From an uncultured Bacteroidales bacterium (GTDB lineage Bacteria > Bacteroidota > Bacteroidia > Bacteroidales > Paludibacteraceae), in contig ONTT01000003.1 of assembly GCA_900320865.1 (NCBI GenBank), forward strand, positions 62,001-126,000: a stretch of 64,000 nucleotides of DNA. Reading direction: 5' to 3'. The first letter of the stretch is position 1, and each line of letters starts with the position of its first letter. The notes under the pieces were generated by a model. It did no database searches, had not been told where the DNA came from, and saw only the letters and a list, made by a program, of their open reading frames with translations. The position numbers and the translations under genes are program-made. Below are positions 19,701 through 27,634 of this stretch, piece after piece.

Positions 19701-22700
19701 TAGCAGTGGTTGTTTTAGGCGTTACATTGAATGTACCGCCGGTGATGTTGGTTGTTCCGAACGAGCGCACGCCATCGGCTGTAGTAGTTCCTAAAGTGCT
19801 GACATTGAACGTACCACCTTTGATATTCAGTTCGCCAAAGCTCTCCAATTCGATGGTATGCGGTTCTAATACATCGGGATCGTATCTGACACCTCTACCA
19901 CAGTAAGCGCCAATAGCCGTTGTCGTTTTTGCCTTTACATTGAATGTACCACCATTCACAGTAGCCACTGGTTTGCTGTAGTATGTGCCCGGATAGTAAC
20001 CGGCAGCAGTACTTGTGATGACACGCGGTGCTGGTCCGGCAGCATAAACTCCATAAGCAGTCGTGCTTGTCGTTGTGTTGACATTGAAAGTACCGCCATC
20101 AATGGTCAGGTCTGCTTCACACGGCAGACCGGTCGCTTTATCCGGTGTTGCTCCGTTAGCGACAGCGCCAAAGGCTGTACCATAGGCAGAGACGGTGAAC
20201 TCGGGAGTACCGCTGACGGTAGCCGTACCGTCATACACATTCACACCATAGACATAAGTGGCGTTTTTGGCTGTTGCAGCACTTGCCGCTACATCGAAAG
20301 TACCGCCGGTAATAGTCAGCGTACCATAAGAGCGCACGCCATCGCAAGCACCGGTAGTGGTCTTATGCGTAAGGTCTCGTACCGTGAATGTGCCGCCGGC
20401 AATGTTTGCTACACCACGGAAGACATGTGCTGTGTTCGTGCCGGATTCGTAGGCTGCTACTCGGTATACATATACTCCTATAGCATTATAAGTCTTAGCG
20501 GTCACGTTAAATGTACCGCCATTGACAGTAACAGTTCCAATACTGCTATAAATGCCCGGATAGTAATCGGAGGCAGTGCTTGTAATAACCCGTGTTCCCG
20601 CCCCGGCATATACACCATATGCTACATCTCCTGTAGTTGTTGTTACATCAAACGTACCTCCATTGACGATGACATTGGGGTTATACGGCCGTCCTGTCTT
20701 ATCTTCGGGAGTTGCACCATTGGCATAAATACCATATGCCGTTGTTGTTCCTTTGATAGTAAAGGTTGGAGTGCCGCTAATAGTTGTTGTGCCATCTTGC
20801 ACTAACAATCCATACGCAGTTGTTGTTTTAGGTGTTACATTGAAGGTACCGCCGGTTATAGTTGTTGTACCACGTGTCTGGATACCATACGCTGTTGTTG
20901 TACCGAGAGTCTCTACATTGAAACTACCGCCGGATATACTAAGTACTGCACGATAGGTACCCTTGATGGTATTTGGAGTGGTATTATTGAAGGTGTAGGT
21001 TCCATTAACGAAAGCTCCCAAAGCCGTTGTAGTGGTAGCCGTAGCATTGACTGTACCGCCGGTCATATTCACCGTACCCCAATAGCCACTGGTAGAAGCA
21101 TCCACGTAAATACCGTATGCCGATGTGGTTTTAGTTGTGGCATTGATGGTAACACCCTCTTTGATAGTTGTCGTACCTCCAACGGTATAGATACCCATGG
21201 CATTGGTGACTGTTGTTGCATTCGCCGTTATCGTACCGGTATTGAGGGTAACAGTAGCATTAGCAGAGGCAGATCCGGCTATTTCTATCGCACGTGGATA
21301 ATATGGCGACTCGGCATATATACTACCACCATTCATGGTGAAGGTCTTTCCTGCTGCGATGTAAATAGCACTGATCATACCGGTATTTTTCGTTGAAGTA
21401 TAGGTAAAATCGTTGATGGCCTGTACCTCGCCAGCGTTCAAAGCCAACGAACCATTGGCAAGAACTATTCCGTACCAACGCTTGGTGGCTGTGGCGGTCG
21501 TGATGCCTTGCTTTAGTATCAGTTTACCGTCTTTTTCAGCACTGTTATCCGTGATAGTAAACGTACTGCCCGAGGCATCAATTTTTATCATGTTGACGCC
21601 TGTAGTTCCGCTACCGGTAATCGTGAGATTTACCGTATGACCATTGAGGTCAAGAGTGCAAGTAGTGTTTGTCTGAGTATAAGACAAAGGAGTAGTGGTG
21701 TCGGTGATGTTCTTCAATATAGTTATTGTAGCGTTCTTTTTGCCGTTAGCAATAGCAAAAGCTTCCGGCAGGAAGAAGAAATCTCGTGCCTCGATAGCAT
21801 CCGTTACGCGCACTTTAGGATCTGCCAATACCCATTCGCCGTTTTCGTATTCATAGTAGCGTTTTACGTTCTGGTCGTTGTAGTCGAAGAAGAACGGATC
21901 TTCGCGTTCCACTAACAGCCAGTCGTTATTGTACCAAATGTATATACCACCCTCTACGATATAGGCTTTCTCTTCGCCTGCGTATTTGGTAGCAGGGTGC
22001 CACGTACAGCCGGCAAAGGAGATATAGTACTCTTCTGTGTTTGCGGTGTTATGGAACGCCTCATCTTCCGTATTCTTCTCAAGAGCCACGAAATGTCCGT
22101 CAACCAATGCTTTCTTAACACCGTCGATAGTATATAGACAGTTCTCATCCACGGATCCGAGCGAGTTAACAGCACATCCGTCAACCGCGTACAGACTATT
22201 ATCCGAACCGCCATAAACGCCTTCAGTTTCTGTTTTGAGGAGTTGCAGCCAGTCGCTTGACTGATAAGTATAGCGGATATTGGCTGCGGGTGTGCCGTTG
22301 AGATCCTGCGTGGCATTGTAGATAGCAGGACAGGTGCCGTCTTGCGTCACGTTGCACCATTTCATGCCGGCAGTAAGACCTGTTTTGTCCTCGCCGTAGA
22401 GGGCTGGCGTGTTCACATCATCGCCGCTATTGCCGCTTGCCATATAGGTAAAATTGTAGGTATGGTCAGCCTGCTCGTCTTTTGCTGAAGCCGCATACCA
22501 ACGACCATTGACATTATGGAAAGTGGTAGAGGCAACGGATTTAGTGTAAGAATCGTCTTCATTGTGGAGGTTGGCGGCAGCAATGGCATTTGCTGCTTCC
22601 ACTATATAGTCTTGCTCCTTAGAACCTACAGTTACATGATAAAGTGTAGTAGCGGTTGGTAATGCTCCTCTAAAAGCAATCTTTCCGCCGCCATTACCCA

Positions 22701-24645
22701 TGATGTTTGCACCACCATTGGTACTATATAAATAACCTTTGCCCGAAACCACATTGAACGTTCCATCAACAATTAGTTTAGCATCTTCCAATCCTTCGTT
22801 TGAATCTTCCGCACCACGGTCTTTATGACTAGTAAGATTATTAAATGAACGGAAATAAAAATTGTGTATATATTTCCCCCATTCATCTTTGTCAAACATA
22901 TGCATTCTGGCTTCCAAATTAACGGTAGCATCATTCTTAATTTCTATAACCGAGCCCGCTTGCATAGTCAACGGCTTGGACAATGTCATATTACAATTCT
23001 TTAAAATGATGTGCATACTATTGCTAATTGGCAAATAGTATTCACTTGAACTGACGCTGATATACACTACTAAATTCAATGCGTCTAATTGCGCAGTACC
23101 GCTTAATTCATAACAAGTTAAATCAGTAGTAGGATCATACCATTTACGCACCGTGGATTGAGCATCCTTAAGTAAAAAGAGCGTATTGCTACTACCTGCT
23201 ATATCAAAATCCGCAGGGTTATTTCCTCCCCCACCACTAACCACGACAAAGGTATTCAACGTAGAGCCATATTCGTATGTAGTAGGCACTTCTATATTCT
23301 GAATAGAGTAGCTTTGGAAAGGGAATAATTTCCATGAACCTTTTTTATTGTATATTGCATAAGTAGCTGTTCCTCCACGCCAATCTCCAACTGCAAAATC
23401 TTCCTTGATAATTGCTCCGTTATTCGCAGTAATCGTTCCTACTCCAACAGTATTGTTGCCTTGGTCCATATCTTGCCCTTTAATAAAGCCCCAGCAATAG
23501 AGTTTAGCACCACTATTCAATTCGATGTGCCCGCCATTTGCCATATTAATAACGCCGCATGGACCGGTAACGTAGGCAGATTTATTACCACCTCCGGCAG
23601 ACATGATTTTTCCGCCAACACAAATATTTCCATTACATACTATACTGGCACCATCCTTCAAAACAAGCGTACGAAAAGCAGATAAAGTTGCTGCACTAGT
23701 AACCACTTCCGGTTCTACTTGAACCGTGTATGCGGAAGTATGGGGTACTAGCAACGTAGCACCTGCTTTGATGGTATAGGTTCCATTATCAAACGGCATT
23801 AGATCAGAACCATCCACAAGCGTTTCATCAGCGACCGGCACTATAATACCGCTGCCACCTGCTGCAATGGTAGCTGCCTTTAAGCCATAATACTCCGTAC
23901 TGTTCCCTTTGAGTATGAATTTGCCTAATGTAGTTGGCACAAAGCGCGCACCCATTTTGATGGTTTCAGATACGGTAAACGAGGCATCATAAGGACTAGC
24001 AATAGACAAATCTTCTATAAACTCGCCGGTGCTATTCAGTTTGTACCATCCGGCAAAAGCATAGCCGCTTGCAGGAGTGGCAGTCAGTGTCACGTCAGTT
24101 ACATTGTTTTTTACTACATCGGATGACGACACCGTTTCTGCGGAGCCGCCATTCACTTTGATAGTGTAAGTTCCGTTAGAAGGAGCCTCAAAAGTTATAT
24201 TGACTTTTGCTTTCTCTACAAAATGGGCATAGAGAGTTTGGGTGTTACTTGCATCAGTCACATCAAAAGCTACACTTTTAGGAATCGCCTTATCCGCATC
24301 CTCCGTAGAAGTCTTACTTGTTGTCCAGCCAAGGAACGTATAACCTGCCGCCGGTGTGGCGAAGGCGTACAAATCTCCTGTATGTTGACCATCGCTACTT
24401 TTACCGCAATTAAACGTGGCGGAAGCAGAACCAGTTGTTGCCGTACTACTGGTTGATGCATAAACAATACCACTACCTGTTCCTACCTCAACCTTCAGCG
24501 TGGCAGTATGCTGATCATGCCCAGCCCACGCATTTCCGATGCCGAGGGAGATAAACAGACCGATGAGCGCCACACGCATTGTTATGCGGTTTAGGTTGAT
24601 GCGATTAGCACTCGTATTACATGTTTGAACGAAATTTGTTCTCAT
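16723..24645 (-). CDS. Giant InlB-repeat / beta-helix surface protein (2640 aa)
   Basis: Secreted giant. The signal peptide core is MRVALIGLFISLGIGNAWA after a long n-region. Residues about 45-240 hold InlB/Bacteroides-Listeria repeats (YTFLGWTTSKT, YAFAGWYKLNST). The middle contains parallel-beta-helix units with GGTFNV..TTTAYG repeats, including three copies of a roughly 186-residue super-repeat (20960-19300). More InlB repeats follow (YRFANWTLPTG, GYAFGGYFTETNGGGTQYYN). A C-terminal domain ends in the short tail KMYIQINGVIYDATGKLVK. Probably a T9SS-type surface protein, adhesin or matrix component. No catalytic site seen. It follows the ORF6N gene by 24 nt, and its 5' leader sequence is duplicated in front of that gene. 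Confidence 0.82.
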   Translation of the reverse strand: MRTNFVQTCNTSANRINLNRITMRVALIGLFISLGIGNAWAGHDQHTATLKVEVGTGSGIVYASTSSTATTGSASATFNCGKSSDGQHTGDLYAFATPAAGYTFLGWTTSKTSTEDADKAIPKSVAFDVTDASNTQTLYAHFVEKAKVNITFEAPSNGTYTIKVNGGSAETVSSSDVVKNNVTDVTLTATPASGYAFAGWYKLNSTGEFIEDLSIASPYDASFTVSETIKMGARFVPTTLGKFILKGNSTEYYGLKAATIAAGGSGIIVPVADETLVDGSDLMPFDNGTYTIKAGATLLVPHTSAYTVQVEPEVVTSAATLSAFRTLVLKDGASIVCNGNICVGGKIMSAGGGNKSAYVTGPCGVINMANGGHIELNSGAKLYCWGFIKGQDMDQGNNTVGVGTITANNGAIIKEDFAVGDWRGGTATYAIYNKKGSWKLFPFQSYSIQNIEVPTTYEYGSTLNTFVVVSGGGGNNPADFDIAGSSNTLFLLKDAQSTVRKWYDPTTDLTCYELSGTAQLDALNLVVYISVSSSEYYLPISNSMHIILKNCNMTLSKPLTMQAGSVIEIKNDATVNLEARMHMFDKDEWGKYIHNFYFRSFNNLTSHKDRGAEDSNEGLEDAKLIVDGTFNVVSGKGYLYSTNGGANIMGNGGGKIAFRGALPTATTLYHVTVGSKEQDYIVEAANAIAAANLHNEDDSYTKSVASTTFHNVNGRWYAASAKDEQADHTYNFTYMASGNSGDDVNTPALYGEDKTGLTAGMKWCNVTQDGTCPAIYNATQDLNGTPAANIRYTYQSSDWLQLLKTETEGVYGGSDNSLYAVDGCAVNSLGSVDENCLYTIDGVKKALVDGHFVALEKNTEDEAFHNTANTEEYYISFAGCTWHPATKYAGEEKAYIVEGGIYIWYNNDWLLVEREDPFFFDYNDQNVKRYYEYENGEWVLADPKVRVTDAIEARDFFFLPEAFAIANGKKNATITILKNITDTTTPLSYTQTNTTCTLDLNGHTVNLTITGSGTTGVNMIKIDASGSTFTITDNSAEKDGKLILKQGITTATATKRWYGIVLANGSLALNAGEVQAINDFTYTSTKNTGMISAIYIAAGKTFTMNGGSIYAESPYYPRAIEIAGSASANATVTLNTGTITANATTVTNAMGIYTVGGTTTIKEGVTINATTKTTSAYGIYVDASTSGYWGTVNMTGGTVNATATTTTALGAFVNGTYTFNNTTPNTIKGTYRAVLSISGGSFNVETLGTTTAYGIQTRGTTTITGGTFNVTPKTTTAYGLLVQDGTTTISGTPTFTIKGTTTAYGIYANGATPEDKTGRPYNPNVIVNGGTFDVTTTTGDVAYGVYAGAGTRVITSTASDYYPGIYSSIGTVTVNGGTFNVTAKTYNAIGVYVYRVAAYESGTNTAHVFRGVANIAGGTFTVRDLTHKTTTGACDGVRSYGTLTITGGTFDVAASAATAKNATYVYGVNVYDGTATVSGTPEFTVSAYGTAFGAVANGATPDKATGLPCEADLTIDGGTFNVNTTTSTTAYGVYAAGPAPRVITSTAAGYYPGTYYSKPVATVNGGTFNVKAKTTTAIGAYCGRGVRYDPDVLEPHTIELESFGELNIKGGTFNVSTLGTTTADGVRSFGTTNITGGTFNVTPKTTTATAIRTYAGKTTITGNPHFTVKGTTTVYGLNAGCEAPNTKSGLTYNGEIECNGGTFDLETTTGATCYGVYAYAGSVKITTLHSANADYFAGNYASAGTIVVNDGIFNVKAKTTGAYGVVVPAAVSQSGATGYPTATATAKCDINGGKFLVNGTEKYAVYKKAAKADFKISGGYWGGDGVNDNLAYYAVSPNKVLTLREAHALYPDGYRYTIGEGGTVIWKNGETTLLSEDYLKGETPAYSGATPTKAEDAEYTYTHNGWDPTVEAMANADQTYTATFNHIEKKYTVNVAAGANGSASPASVSGIGCVTASGNITATPNTGYRFANWTLPTGVTAADGYTSESNPIHIHATASGKTITANFAAKTYTVTLDNQSAMTAGAASVTATYNEAMPSIAANLPARTGYAFGGYFTETNGGGTQYYNADGTSAHIWDIDAASPTLYAKWTASIADRELDIVDWTSNSITINVTNLKAESGTNKNNWKIYVNDKDYTRTSPECSTQSRTLTISDLTLTPNDNLLIQLKNDADVIESQHYYKIPQIYTANATLSGTPSSSVVYVYGSKLTISDDITLAALYVCPGAEVEVTDGNTLTVGKLVLRTKPWATAAISGNVSATNVYYTRIAPDGSSEYPTGKYYQFGLPYECAISDVRLSDGTTPAYNTTWILKSYNEQRRAESGTESNNWDVLSSGTIAAGRGYEMFSTYKYYREYYFPVTPTDNTSVSVTRNGDDQNNSGWNIVCSPLMSTYTIDPAPEGLVFSWLQEDGSYVQQPVEEVKPAIPFSYQAKDNGNISFDATMAAPAPRRVAASEEQTRIQWIQLDVTDAKGESDHAGIYSHPTRYEDTYKAGIDVAKQSFEASRALIYSSHTYGEMAFAGVADALLENGVSLTVYSPKEQELTISMRKNDWLNRMAYVWLIDNEIGAQIDLLESDYSFNAEAGTTAGRFILMGAFFAPQITTDNGTVQSDDEDIKATKFIYNDKMYIQINGVIYDATGKLVK
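19300..20960. repeat. Three-copy super-repeat inside the 2640-aa giant gene
   Basis: Segments coding DGTTTISGTP, DGTATVSGTP and AGKTTITGNP followed by TTTxYG, NGGTFDV and NGGTFNVKAKTT recur at spacing of about 555-560 bp (near 20785, 20225 and 19670). Boundaries are approximate. Confidence 0.7.
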
Positions 24646-24666
24646 ATCTTTTTTGTATCTTAATTT
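24643..24666. repeat. Leader repeat at the start of the giant gene
   Basis: CATATCTTTTTTGTATCTTA (minus strand: TAAGATACAAAAAAGATATG, ending in the start codon) is repeated, two T shorter, at 25225-25246 in front of the ORF6N gene. Confidence 0.75.
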
Positions 24667-24669
24667 TTC

Positions 24670-25227
24670 TTATTTGTCGTTCTTGCCGCGGATTACTTTG
24701 TGTTTAATCTTCACCACTGCAAAGTTCAATTCGATCTCCGTCTCCGTGCTAGTGGTATCCAATTGCGCACCTATTACATCTCCTATCAGCTCTCCGCTCT
24801 TTCGCAGCAAACTCTTCTTCTGAGCTTCGTCTTCGGCCTGCCCGACAGACTGCATTGTACGCGCCAATTCTCGAATTTGGACAAATGTGCGAATAATAGC
24901 CAAGGTTGTTTGCGTCGCACGCGGGCTTTTCAAAATCGTCGCCAGCATATACAAACCGCTTTCTGTAAAAGCAGTGGGATTAACCGGACTAAATTTAAGA
25001 CTCTCAAGGTGATCAAAATTTTTGATAACCTCTTTTTTCTCGCTGAGAGTCAACGGAATAAGAAAACCTTCCGGAAATTTATCCGGGTTGTTCTTTACCG
25101 CCTGATTCACCACTCGAGTCTCAACACCGTATAATTGAGCCACATCCGCATCTAACAGCACTGGTTCTCCACGCAGAACAATAATTTTATCTTTAACTTG
25201 TTCGTATTTAACGATTTCGTTTGCCAT
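24670..25227 (-). CDS. ORF6N domain protein (phage antirepressor-like)
   Basis: 185 aa. The N-terminal ORF6N domain is typical: VKDKIIVLRGEPVLLDADVA, LYGVETRVVNQAVKNN, then PRATQTTLAIIRTFVQIREL. A short charged helical end (KIKHKVIRGKNDK) follows. ORF6N proteins are DNA-binding antirepressor-like modules of phages and bacterial chromosomes. The gene sits between a broken RhuM gene and the 2640-aa surface gene on the same strand, with only 24 nt to the latter, and carries a copy of that gene's leader before its own ATG. It may therefore be co-transcribed with, or influence, the surface gene. That role is inference. Confidence 0.85.
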   Translation of the reverse strand: MANEIVKYEQVKDKIIVLRGEPVLLDADVAQLYGVETRVVNQAVKNNPDKFPEGFLIPLTLSEKKEVIKNFDHLESLKFSPVNPTAFTESGLYMLATILKSPRATQTTLAIIRTFVQIRELARTMQSVGQAEDEAQKKSLLRKSGELIGDVIGAQLDTTSTETEIELNFAVVKIKHKVIRGKNDK

Positions 25228-25246
25228 ATCTTTTGTATCTTAATTA
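25225..25246. repeat. Second copy of the leader repeat
   Basis: CATATCTTTTGTATCTTAAT, overlapping the start codon of the ORF6N gene. Same sequence as 24643-24666 except for a 2-nt shorter T-run. Confidence 0.75.
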
Positions 25247-25252
25247 TCGTTG

Positions 25253-25659
25253 TTATTTATCGCTATTCTCCAATAACTGCTTTACTTCTTTATCGAAATC
25301 CGATTCGATTAGTTGTGTCTTATTGAATATCATTGGCGAAAACGGGTAGCCTGCACGGAGTTCACACGATAGCCCACAGAGATGATCGCATCGAGGTTAT
25401 AAAAAAGAGTTTCCTCGGTAACTTCTCCGCGGAAGCCTCGATTTACGACTATTTCCATTTTGGAAACTGTCGTGCTTTCCTGCAATTCTCCACACTCAAA
25501 GATATTCTTCAAGTGCTTGCTAATCGCCGGGACTTGCACCCCAAATAACTCAGACATAGCCTTCTGTGTCATCCAGAGAGTTTCCTCCCGGACGACAACC
25601 TGTACCTTCTCCGAATGCTCGGGAGTGTTGTACAATATGAACGCTATATCTTTTGTCAT
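25253..25659 (-). pseudogene. RhuM-family protein, internally deleted and frame-broken
   Basis: The first frame (25330-25659, 109 aa) has the RhuM start: YNTPEHSEKVQVVVREETLW, MTQKAMSELFGVQ, ISKHLKNIFE, then the conserved ITEETLFYNLDAIISVGYRV-like stretch and QATRFR. Full RhuM proteins run to about 330 aa. Here TGA follows at once, overlapped (ATGA) by a 26-codon frame (25253-25333) starting MIFNKTQLIESDFDKEVKQL, which resembles the C-terminal end of the family. So the middle (about 200 residues) is missing and the two ends are in different frames. It still has a good promoter. Whether the short N-terminal DNA-binding part is functional is open. Confidence 0.75.
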
Positions 25660-25708
25660 ATATCCAATTCTCTATACTATTTTCGCGTATATATGCGTAC
25701 TCGCACAT

Positions 25709-25728
25709 GCGCCGACAAAAAGCGGCGC
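25709..25728 (-). promoter_or_regulatory. Leader hairpin shared with the 2137-aa giant gene
   Basis: GCGCCG / CGGCGC stem with an 8-nt loop at the very 5' end of the transcript. It is followed by GTACGCATATATACGC. The same hairpin and a similar CATATATGCGTATG follow the promoter of the gene at 40866-47279. Confidence 0.65.
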
Positions 25729-25759
25729 AAAGGTATTGCTTTTTTTCGACATACACAAA
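25727..25759 (-). promoter_or_regulatory. Promoter of the rhuM remnant - ORF6N - giant gene run
   Basis: Minus strand: TTTG (25756-25759), spacer TGTATGTCGAAAAAAAGCAA, TACCTTTGC (25727-25735). The spacer is almost identical to that of the 40866-47279 gene promoter. Confidence 0.8.
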
Positions 25760-25860
25760 CCAGATGCACATAAAAAGACAAAATATTCATATTTTGCTAT
25801 CTATAGTTTACAAAATTCATGCCACAACAAGAGATTTTAAACATTTATGTAGACAAACAA

Positions 25861-25888
25861 AAAAATCGCCTCAAGAGAAGCGATTTTT
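25861..25888. terminator. Bidirectional-looking terminator hairpin
   Basis: AAAAATCGC (25861-25869) / GCGATTTTT (25880-25888), loop CTCAAGAGAA. It lies between the Bro-N gene and the rhuM promoter. Confidence 0.7.
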
Positions 25889-25942
25889 ATGTGTAATGTG
25901 TGATGTACTCACGATTGGCAGAATGGTATTTTTCAAAAAGAA

Positions 25943-25965
25943 AAAAGACGACCAAAGTCGCCTTT
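25943..25965 (-). terminator. Terminator of the Bro-N gene
   Basis: Minus strand: AAAAGGCGAC / GTCGTCTTTT with a short loop and T-run, 30 nt after the stop codon at 25997. Confidence 0.75.
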
Positions 25966-25996
25966 TCTACTATGTGTGAATTAGTATTGTCTTGGG

Positions 25997-26860
25997 CTAT
26001 TTGTCGTCCTTTTCGAACGGCAACTCGTCTTGCGGCTTGATATGATCAATGGCTTTGTCGCTGCTAATTACCGAATGGCCGAGGCGCTGCTCGATGTCCG
26101 CACGGGCGTTTCGCGCCACTTCCGCGCCGTCTTTCGCCACATGTGCTGCCTCTACTATTCCTTCCGGATTGCGCTCTTTGCTCAGGTCGGTAGCCGTCTG
26201 TTCCGCCAACGCATTAAGCAGCAACTCCATATTGGTCATGTTATCACGCAGATTTTGGCTTGTCAGACCCTTGTGATGCTTATACTCACGAGTCGTCATG
26301 CCGCTCCATACCTTACTCATCAAATCGGTTAGCACCGCATAATCGGAGTCACTTTCTACCCCACTCCGTTTCCACTCATCCGTCAAACCCTTACGAATCT
26401 CAATTGTCTTGATGCGCTGGTTAATCCAGTTCTCCGAATACCCTAAACGTCGATAATCTTTCACGGCTTGCTCAATACTACGCTCCGGATCTTGCAATTG
26501 ATAGAACCGTTCACTCCCAACCTGCGCCAGCCAGCGTTTAACCGGCTCCGCCTTCTTCGACGGGATAGACTGAATTATACGGAAAATGCCCTCTAAATCA
26601 GCCACATCGGTCTCTCTACGTTTACCATCATTAGCCACCAATTTTAACTGTTTACAATTTGTAATCAGTTCAGCTGCCCCTTCCTCTTTAAGTCGTTTTT
26701 TCATTACAGCCCAATAAACAGTCGCATTCCTAGCTGTTTGCTGCTCCGTTAATACACCCACTACATCCACTACCGAGAAGTAGTATTTCTCCTTCTCATC
26801 ATCCCAAACTACGCGGATCTTTGCCTGATCAAACAACTTCACCAAGTCGTGTATTGCCAT
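25997..26860 (-). CDS. Bro-N domain protein (BRO family / antirepressor-like)
   Basis: 287 aa. The N-terminal Bro-N domain reads KIRVVWDDEKEKYYFSVVDV, VGVLTE, YWAVMKKRLKEEG, then KLVANDGKRRETDVADLEGI and RIIQSIPSKKAEPVKRWLAQ, followed by QDPERSIEQAVKDYRRLGYS and the conserved WINQRIKTIEIRKGLTDEW. The C-terminal half is the helical region found in chromosomal Bacteroidales members of this family (DNMTNMELLLNALAEQTAT). Related to phage and baculovirus BRO DNA-binding proteins and distantly to DinD. Own promoter (26878-26909) and terminator, so a single-gene unit. Physiological role unknown. Confidence 0.88.
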   Translation of the reverse strand: MAIHDLVKLFDQAKIRVVWDDEKEKYYFSVVDVVGVLTEQQTARNATVYWAVMKKRLKEEGAAELITNCKQLKLVANDGKRRETDVADLEGIFRIIQSIPSKKAEPVKRWLAQVGSERFYQLQDPERSIEQAVKDYRRLGYSENWINQRIKTIEIRKGLTDEWKRSGVESDSDYAVLTDLMSKVWSGMTTREYKHHKGLTSQNLRDNMTNMELLLNALAEQTATDLSKERNPEGIVEAAHVAKDGAEVARNARADIEQRLGHSVISSDKAIDHIKPQDELPFEKDDK

Positions 26861-26877
26861 AACTCTTCAAATTTGCT

Positions 26878-26909
26878 GCAAAGATACTATTTTTTTTTGA
26901 CATGTGCAA
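26878..26909 (-). promoter_or_regulatory. Promoter of the Bro-N gene
   Basis: Minus strand: TTGC (26906-26909), spacer with an A-tract, TATCTTTGC (26878-26886), ending 18 nt before the ATG. Confidence 0.75.
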
Positions 26910-27238
26910 GTATATAAAAATTTTTTTCTAATTATTCTGATTATTCCGAAAGTGATACACTATGGAAATAGCTTTTTGCAAAGTGCTGTATATCTGCTAT
27001 TTACACACTGTTTTGTTGTTGCATTGGTAGCAATGAGAAGGCAAGGGATGTACGGAAAGATGTTGCACAGCCGCCTATATTAATAGCAGATTTTCATTTA
27101 GAAAAAAACATACAAAACACCATTGATAGAAGCAGGAATTTTTTAGTTGACGCTTTGCTGTCGCGTTCGGCAATAAGATCGCAAGGGTTTATACCACTCC
27201 GCTAAATAAACAGGCGACTTATGCCTCCGAGGTTCTAT

Positions 27239-27278
27239 GTGTTGCTTGCAACACTCGAAGTGCCATCCGAGGCACTTC
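27239..27278. other. Two adjacent strong hairpins in the noncoding island
   Basis: GTGTTGC/GCAACAC (27239-27254) and GAAGTGCC/GGCACTTC (27257-27278). They are part of the gene-free stretch 26910-27634, which has no convincing ORF. Function unknown. Confidence 0.6.
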
Positions 27279-27360
27279 TTCACCCGCAAAAATCGGCAGA
27301 TTTCCGGGGGCCCTAAAATATTAAAAGGAAAACGCGGCGTTCCGCCTTATAAGAAAACGC

Positions 27361-27560
27361 GCCCCAATAGGTAGCATTGGTATGAGTCCGCTATGCCTAC
27401 GGCCCACGCGGCCTTAGCGTAAACATCCTAATGCGCGCTTATGAGCGAGCTCCTAGACGCTCCTTAGTCTATTTCCGCAGTAGCGGATGTACCATCCTGC
27501 GCTACATACCTACTGCTACCGATCGTGGCTTTGGGACACGGCAAACCCGCGTCTAACGGT
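27361..27560 (+). ncRNA. GC-rich structured island, candidate noncoding RNA (copy 1)
   Basis: Contains GGCCCACGCGGCCTTAGCG at 27401-27419, a block of about 30 nt found again with one mismatch at 47641-47670, and several hairpins: GTAGCG-GATG/CATC-CGCTAC (27480-27505) and CCGC/GCGG (27475-27486). GC is well above the flanks. No ORF fits. The DUF3987 gene follows 75 nt downstream. The RNA nature is inference. Confidence 0.35.
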
Positions 27561-27634
27561 CGAAAACAAAGCTTCTATCAATGCAAAAACACAAAAAAAT
27601 TTTTAATTTTTAAACAAACCAAATTATTAACATT

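Noticed and set aside
27361..27560. tmRNA, RNase P RNA or rRNA remnant
   Set aside because: I looked for tmRNA acceptor ends and tag, and RNase P core motifs (e.g. GAGGAAAGTCC), and found none.
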